Below, piece by piece: positions 5,530 to 8,740 of a stretch of 8,740 bases of DNA; position 1 is the first letter of the stretch; every line of letters starts with the position of its first letter. Origin of the DNA: Candidatus Aenigmatarchaeota archaeon (GTDB lineage Archaea > Aenigmatarchaeota > Aenigmatarchaeia > GW2011-AR5); contig JACQNX010000062.1 in NCBI GenBank assembly GCA_016202875.1, forward strand, positions 1-8,740, read 5' to 3'. The notes under the pieces were generated by a model. That model was not told the origin of the DNA, searched no databases, and saw only the letters and a list, made by a program, of their open reading frames with translations. A program made the translations under genes and the position numbers.

Positions 5530-5952
5530 TCATAGCACGAACAAAAACAAGTATGCCCCCAGCAGCGCATGGCTCACCACAGGCCCGATGAGCGTCGGCC
5601 TTTTGCTGAATGAATACCCCCAAGCTGCACCTGCAGTCAGCGTGAGAATAATAAGCAGCAGGCTCTGGAAATGTATGGCAGCATAAAGGACAGAGGATGC
5701 GGCTATCGCAGTTATTGCCCCGAGGCGGTATAGCTTTGTCTGAATTATCCCCCTGAACACAAGCTCCTGCAGCGGCACAGAAATCAGGATATAGAAGACC
5801 AGCCAGCTGCTGTCGATGTGCAGGGCCTTGAAGCCGATTAAGTTTCCAATCAGTGTTACAACAACAAATCCCACAGCAGTAATTATAGCAGCGTGCCTGA
5901 GAGAATGTGTCATGTCTTTTGTTGTTATGCCAAATTTGCGCAGTTCTGCCAT
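5530..5952 (-). CDS. Minimal CPBP-family (CAAX protease / Abi) membrane protein with altered catalytic motifs
   Basis: A 140-residue polytopic membrane protein matching the core of the CPBP family (PF02517), whose active members are intramembrane glutamate proteases. Hydrophobic segments are at about 20-41, 49-60, 78-92, 96-113 and 121-139. Motif 1 reads LQELVFRGII: Glu63 and Arg67 are kept but the first Glu of the usual EExxxR is Gln62. Motif 2 is Tyr90-xxx-His94. Motif 3 is His128 in VVSHALLG, with Gly132 where Asn or Asp is normal. It is shorter than most relatives (about 180-300), lacking N-terminal helices. ATG 5952 has GATTTAAG centred about 27 nt upstream, overlapping the methyltransferase stop. 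Family assignment is good; protease activity is doubtful. Confidence 0.82.
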   Translation of the reverse strand: MAELRKFGITTKDMTHSLRHAAIITAVGFVVVTLIGNLIGFKALHIDSSWLVFYILISVPLQELVFRGIIQTKLYRLGAITAIAASSVLYAAIHFQSLLLIILTLTAGAAWGYSFSKRPTLIGPVVSHALLGAYLFLFVL

Positions 5953-5976
5953 GCAAAAAGCTATGGCAGAAAGATT

Positions 5977-5982
5977 CTTAAA
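5977..5982 (-). promoter_or_regulatory. TATA-like element for the CPBP gene
   Basis: The minus strand reads TTTAAG within GATTTAAGAATC, centred about 27 nt before ATG 5952. It begins immediately after the TGA stop of the methyltransferase gene. Confidence 0.5.
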
Positions 5983-6702
5983 TCATGGCTCGGCCTTTTC
6001 CAGTATCATAAAATGCTTCACGTGCGTATGCGCTGGCTCTTGGTACGGCTCTCCGGACTGATTGGTAGCGCCTTTTCTGAAGCTGTTATGGCTTTTTTCT
6101 TTATTTGTATATTTCTTGGCAGTTCGTAAGTGAAATCCCGCGTTTATGACGAGTTGCTCTGCTTTTTGTTTTGTAGTGTATTTCATCATGATGCCGTTAG
6201 GAAGCAGGAACTCATTGCGTCCGATAACCTTTCCAACGCCAAATGTCGAATCCGAAGGGTCGCAAAAATTCGCAAATAGCATCCCTCCGGGAATTAGTAT
6301 CGTGTGAAATTTTCTCAGGATTTCTTTAATTTTTGAATACGGAAACTGAACAAAAAAATCAATACAAAGTATAGCCTGCCTATTATTTTCAGTCATGTCA
6401 AAAACAGAGCCCTGTCCGAGAGAGTAATTTGATAAGCCGGCTTTCCTGCATTTTTCTTCCGCTAACTCTAGAGCGCGGGGGCTGATATCTATGCCATCAA
6501 CATGAATGCCCTGCTGCATAAGATGCAACTCGTTTGTGAATTCTCCGCATGGCATGCTCAGAATACTTCTGATGCCTTTCTTATCGAGGGTTCTAGACAC
6601 CAAAGGTATGATTGGGTCGATAGAATGCCTCAGAACAAAACCCTTCTGTTTGTACAAGGCATCCCAGCTTTTTTCATATGCATCAAGAAAGTCATAAGCC
6701 AT
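5983..6702 (-). CDS. Class I SAM-dependent methyltransferase, substrate unknown
   Basis: Predicted soluble Rossmann-fold methyltransferase of 239 residues from ATG 6702 (MAYDFLDAYEKSWDALY). Motif I is ILSMPCGEFTNELHL (about 47-61), a variant in which the usual D/E-x-G-x-G is SMPCGEF. The ribose-binding acid is in VDGIDISPRALELAE (Asp72). QGSVFDM at about 97-103 corresponds to the adenine-side acid region, and ILCIDFFVQFP (111-121) followed by a helix and LIPGGMLFANF matches motifs IV-VI. The C-terminus has a His-rich strand PAHTHVKHFMILEKA. TTG 6717 would extend by five residues, but CTTAAAAAC is centred 25 nt before ATG 6702. It starts 24 nt after pyrB on the same strand. The acceptor (protein, RNA, lipid or small molecule) cannot be told. 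Confidence 0.85.
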   Translation of the reverse strand: MAYDFLDAYEKSWDALYKQKGFVLRHSIDPIIPLVSRTLDKKGIRSILSMPCGEFTNELHLMQQGIHVDGIDISPRALELAEEKCRKAGLSNYSLGQGSVFDMTENNRQAILCIDFFVQFPYSKIKEILRKFHTILIPGGMLFANFCDPSDSTFGVGKVIGRNEFLLPNGIMMKYTTKQKAEQLVINAGFHLRTAKKYTNKEKSHNSFRKGATNQSGEPYQEPAHTHVKHFMILEKAEP

Positions 6703-6722
6703 GAAAAAACCTGTCAAAGAAA

Positions 6723-6731
6723 GTTTTTAAG
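6723..6731 (-). promoter_or_regulatory. TATA-like element for the methyltransferase, overlapping the pyrB stop
   Basis: The minus strand reads CTTAAAAAC, centred 25 nt before ATG 6702. Its TAA is the pyrB stop codon (6729-6727), so the promoter is built into the end of the upstream gene. Confidence 0.5.
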
Positions 6732-7728
6732 GCACATCCAGGATCAGATTATAAAGCGGATCTGACGGCCCTGTCAAAAGAACATCCAGCAAAGCCATCC
6801 TTACGTACAGCCCGTTATTAGACTGCCTGAAATAGAGGGCTCTTGGATGATTGTCAACTTCGCTGGCGATTTCCGGGAAGCCCTCGCTTTTGCTCGTGTT
6901 GATCGGGAGAGGATGCATGATGATAGAGCCGTCTTTCATGTTGTTTGCCCTTTCATGTGTAATCTGGTATTTTCTATAGCTTTCTTGCAAAAGGTTTTTC
7001 TGCGATTCATCCTGCACATACTCCCACTGCAGTCTTGTCACGTATAGGACATCGACCAGCGAAATAACGGCATCTAGGTCATCTGTCTCAAGAAACTTTG
7101 CACCTTTTTCTATCAAGTATGCCCGCATATCTTCAGGAAGTTTCAGTTGAGGTGGAGAAACGAAAAATAGTTCGTTATTCTGAAGATGCGCCAGCAGATA
7201 CGCAAGGGATTTTATCGTCCTGCCCTGTGCTATGTCACCGACAAAAGCAATTTTTAGGCTGCCAATCCTGCCGAATACTTGCCTTATCGTGTAAAGGTCC
7301 AGTAGTGCCTGTGTGGGGTGCTGATTTTTTCCATCCCCTGCATTTATGAAAGGAATATTCAGAATAGTGGCTGCCCGCTTCGCAGCCCCGTCTTTGTCAT
7401 GCCGCATCACAACAATGTCAAAGCATTCTTGTACAGCAAGCAGCGAGTGCTCCAGTGTCTCGCCCTTGAAAGCAGAAGAGAATTCCCTCGCATTTTCAGT
7501 GCCAATAACTTCGGCGCCCAAACGCTTGGCAGCAGTATCAAATGTCATTTTCGTCCTTGTGCTGGGCTGGTAGAACAGGCTTGCAACAATTTTGCCCTCA
7601 TGCTTGCGGATGACTTGCTTATTTTCCACAGCATGTTTCATCTCGTCTGCCCTTGCAAAAAGACCCTCCAGAAACCGCCTGTCTTTCAGCTGCCTTGTGT
7701 CCACAATGTGCCTGACCATTTGAATCAT
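6727..7728 (-). CDS. pyrB: Aspartate carbamoyltransferase, catalytic chain
   Basis: Second step of de novo pyrimidine synthesis: carbamoyl phosphate plus aspartate gives N-carbamoyl-aspartate, in the cytoplasm. The 333 residues contain the carbamoyl-phosphate loop FYQPSTRTKMTFDTA (Ser56, Thr57, Arg58, Thr59), Lys88 in AFKGETLEHS, Arg109-His110, NAGDGKNQHPTQALLDLY with His137, Arg170 in GDIAQGRTIKSL, Arg232 in YVTRLQ, and HPLP (272-275). Length is slightly over the usual 305-310. After HPLP the family Arg is Ile276, and about five extra residues (NTSKSEGF) come before PEIASEVD. No pyrI regulatory-chain gene is adjacent, so a stand-alone trimer or a distant pyrI is possible. ATG 7728 has GTATTTGA centred about 25 nt upstream; ATG 7719 is a weaker alternative. 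The promoter region is shared with a divergent PAP2-family gene. Confidence 0.97.
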   Translation of the reverse strand: MIQMVRHIVDTRQLKDRRFLEGLFARADEMKHAVENKQVIRKHEGKIVASLFYQPSTRTKMTFDTAAKRLGAEVIGTENAREFSSAFKGETLEHSLLAVQECFDIVVMRHDKDGAAKRAATILNIPFINAGDGKNQHPTQALLDLYTIRQVFGRIGSLKIAFVGDIAQGRTIKSLAYLLAHLQNNELFFVSPPQLKLPEDMRAYLIEKGAKFLETDDLDAVISLVDVLYVTRLQWEYVQDESQKNLLQESYRKYQITHERANNMKDGSIIMHPLPINTSKSEGFPEIASEVDNHPRALYFRQSNNGLYVRMALLDVLLTGPSDPLYNLILDVP

Positions 7729-7748
7729 TAATTATAGGCAAGGAAAGT

Positions 7749-7772
7749 TCAAATACTTGCACATTAAAAAAG
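7749..7772. promoter_or_regulatory. Divergent promoter pair between pyrB and the PAP2 gene
   Basis: On the minus strand GTATTTGA (7756-7749) is centred about 25 nt before ATG 7728. On the plus strand TTAAAAAAG (7764-7772) is centred about 27 nt before ATG 7795. The two boxes are only eight bases apart, so binding at one may affect the other. Confidence 0.5.
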
Positions 7773-7794
7773 ACTGAAAAACATAATTGTAACA

Positions 7795-8394
7795 ATGAAA
7801 GAAAGAGACAAAAAATTAGGATTATTTTTCCTTGTGTTCGTACTGAATTCTGTTGGCTACAAAGCTGCCCAGTGGCTCAGCCCAGAAGGCATTCTTGTTA
7901 CAACATGGCTGGACTCGTTTATCCCTTATGTCCCTTACTTTGCAGTTCCCTATGCATTGTACGTCCCGGTAGTCCTTCTGCCTTTCTATCTCTACTGGAA
8001 GGATTACAAGAAGTACAAAGTGATGGTGCTTTCCATTGCTGCTGTGTTACTGATCAGCATCGCCGTATTTCTGACATTCCAGACGCGCGTAATCCGGGAA
8101 AATGTCGAGCCGACAGACTTCTTTAACTGGGGCGTTTCTGTCGCCTACTCCCTTGACGAGCCAGTGAACGCGCTGCCTTCCCTGCACGTAGCCCTGCCCA
8201 CACTGGCAACACTTTTCGTATACAAAAGAAACAGGAAGCTCGGCCTGTGCATTGCCCCTGTCACAGTGCTCATCATCCTGTCAACAGTCTTCATCAAGCA
8301 GCACGCTGTTCTGGATGTGTTCGCGGGCTTGATCCTCGCATTCGCAGTTTTCCGCTTCAGGCGCGTGTTTGAGAAGATTAATTTTTTCAGATAG
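7795..8394 (+). CDS. PAP2-superfamily membrane phosphatase / phosphotransferase
   Basis: A 199-residue polytopic membrane protein of the PAP2 (type 2 phosphatidate phosphatase) superfamily, acting on lipid phosphates at the membrane or transferring head groups. Hydrophobic spans are at about 9-26, 46-68, 76-94, 131-143, 150-166 and 171-187. Motif C2 is ALPSLHVALP with His131 (Leu replaces Gly of PSGH). Motif C3 is TVFIKQHAVLDVFAG with nucleophile-type His170 and Asp174. The C1 motif KxxxxxxRP is not obvious; QTRVIREN at 96-103 is a weak candidate. PSLH plus a HAVLD-type C3 is typical of the AUR1/inositol-phosphorylceramide-synthase-like branch, so head-group transfer is as likely as simple dephosphorylation. 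ATG 7795 is supported by its TATA spacing. The gene ends 155 bases before the next. Confidence 0.88.
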   Translation: MKERDKKLGLFFLVFVLNSVGYKAAQWLSPEGILVTTWLDSFIPYVPYFAVPYALYVPVVLLPFYLYWKDYKKYKVMVLSIAAVLLISIAVFLTFQTRVIRENVEPTDFFNWGVSVAYSLDEPVNALPSLHVALPTLATLFVYKRNRKLGLCIAPVTVLIILSTVFIKQHAVLDVFAGLILAFAVFRFRRVFEKINFFR

Positions 8395-8429
8395 GAATGA
8401 GTAGGGCAGTAGAGAGAACCTAAGCAGCC

Positions 8430-8448
8430 TGACGCACATAGTGCGTCA
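8430..8448. repeat. Perfect 8-bp hairpin with 3-nt loop
   Basis: TGACGCAC (8430-8437) and GTGCGTCA (8441-8448) are exact reverse complements around ATA. It lies 36 nt after the PAP2 stop. The T tract of a bacterial intrinsic terminator is missing. Confidence 0.75.
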
Positions 8449-8520
8449 TAGCCCTTCTCTATTGCGCAATGGGGGGGTATAGATATATCCTAATTTTTGA
8501 ACGGTAGGTTAAGATAAGAG

Positions 8521-8527
8521 TTTAATG
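8521..8527 (+). promoter_or_regulatory. TATA-like element for the 8550 gene
   Basis: TTTAATG is centred about 26 nt before ATG 8550, the same spacing as for the other genes in the window. Confidence 0.45.
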
Positions 8528-8549
8528 GTTTCTTAGAGAAGTAAATTCC

Positions 8550-8740
8550 ATGCCAACTAGAAAAGAAGAGGTTAGAGTTTTTACACCTCTCTTCAAATTA
8601 AACGAAGCAAAGTTCTTTCTAAAAAAGATGGTGGAGGCTGAAAAAAACCTAGATGAATTTCCATACTATACAAGTGCTTTCATATCCGCAACTCGCAGTA
8701 TTACTTGGGCTTTAGAAAAAGAGTTTTCTAAAAATAAAGA
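8550..8740 (+). CDS. Uncharacterised helical protein, N-terminal part (cut by right edge)
   Basis: Only 63 full codons are visible; the frame is open to the window edge. The protein starts MPTRKEEVRVFTPLFKLNEA, continues KFFLKKMVEAEKNLDEFPYY and then TSAFISATRSITWALEKEF. The two predicted helices, with a YYxSAFxSAxRSxxW pattern at residues 39-53, resemble small helical proteins often placed near the HEPN superfamily, in my recollection; the RxxxxH signature of active HEPN RNases would lie beyond the edge and cannot be checked. The gene is AT-rich compared with the PAP2 gene before it, which may indicate a different origin. The start is supported by a TATA-like box at 8521-8527. A real gene is likely; function is open. 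Confidence 0.7.
   Translation, partial: MPTRKEEVRVFTPLFKLNEAKFFLKKMVEAEKNLDEFPYYTSAFISATRSITWALEKEFSKNK

Larger units (their letters stand above)
8395..8549. other. Structured intergenic region with hairpin, palindrome and G7 run
   Basis: No coding frame is supported here. AGGGC (8403-8407) can pair with GCCCT (8451-8455) around the 8430-8448 hairpin, or AGAGAA (8413-8418) with TTCTCT (8455-8460). ATTGCGCAAT (8461-8470) is a perfect palindrome followed by seven G (8471-8477). It may be the PAP2 3' end, an unannotated structured RNA or a regulatory region of the next gene. Confidence 0.4.

Noticed and set aside
5480..5956. A 158-codon minus-strand frame overlapping the CPBP gene.
   Set aside because: It is another frame of the CPBP gene; only the 140-residue frame shows membrane helices and CPBP motifs.
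8430..8477. Hairpin as a bacterial-type intrinsic terminator.
   Set aside because: The hairpin is followed by mixed sequence and a G run rather than a T tract, so the terminator label is not supported.
8395..8520. A tRNA or box C/D guide RNA in the structured gap.
   Set aside because: I could not form a cloverleaf with anticodon and T arms, and no paired C and D boxes are visible.
1..8740. CRISPR array, insertion sequence, prophage or integrase genes.
   Set aside because: No regularly spaced repeats, transposase or integrase motifs, or phage structural genes were seen on either strand.

Overview
The window looks like a piece of a compact archaeal chromosome. The evidence is a proteasome beta subunit with an archaeal-style TTT processing site, an archaeal/eukaryote-type prolyl-tRNA synthetase with a C-terminal four-cysteine zinc module, and TATA-like boxes centred about 23-28 nt in front of most start codons, which is the arrangement expected for leaderless archaeal mRNAs. 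Dense packing, several very small proteins and genes that abut tail to tail are compatible with a DPANN-type archaeon (for example a Woesearchaeota-like lineage). That placement is inference; no rRNA gene is present to test it. I found no tRNA, CRISPR array, insertion sequence or phage module.

Layout. Positions 1-1219 are read leftwards: a four-cysteine small protein (1034-1219), a nitrilase-superfamily amidohydrolase (283-1011), then the N-terminal part of the proteasome beta subunit (psmB), which runs off the left edge. A divergent promoter region with a near-symmetrical pair of TATA-like elements separates them from a rightward group: a secreted esterase-D/antigen-85-type alpha/beta hydrolase (1301-2251), a five-helix membrane protein (2290-2808) and a PIN-domain nuclease (2884-3372). 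A leftward 50-residue basic protein (3373-3525) meets the PIN gene with no base between them and lies downstream of the leftward prolyl-tRNA synthetase gene (3609-5039).

The region 5040-5308 has no supported gene but carries divergent promoter elements and a perfect 10-bp inverted repeat. It leads to a 72-residue acidic orphan protein (5309-5527), which meets a leftward minimal CPBP-family membrane protein (5530-5952) two bases away. Further leftward genes are a class I methyltransferase (5983-6702) and pyrB, aspartate carbamoyltransferase (6727-7728). Divergent from pyrB is a PAP2-superfamily membrane phosphatase/transferase (7795-8394). A 155-base gap with a strong hairpin, a palindrome and a G7 run follows, then the start of an AT-rich uncharacterised helical protein (8550 onward) cut by the right edge. 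No gap exceeds 300 bases.

The genes do not form an obvious pathway. They mix housekeeping functions (protein turnover, tRNA charging, pyrimidine synthesis) with envelope or secreted proteins and unassigned small genes. Because most genes seem to have their own leaderless promoter, even co-directional neighbours a few bases apart may be transcribed separately. No dramatic new system is evident. The most interesting items are the small orphan proteins, the abutting convergent genes, the promoter architecture, the CPBP protein that lacks key residues, and the structured region next to the right-edge gene.
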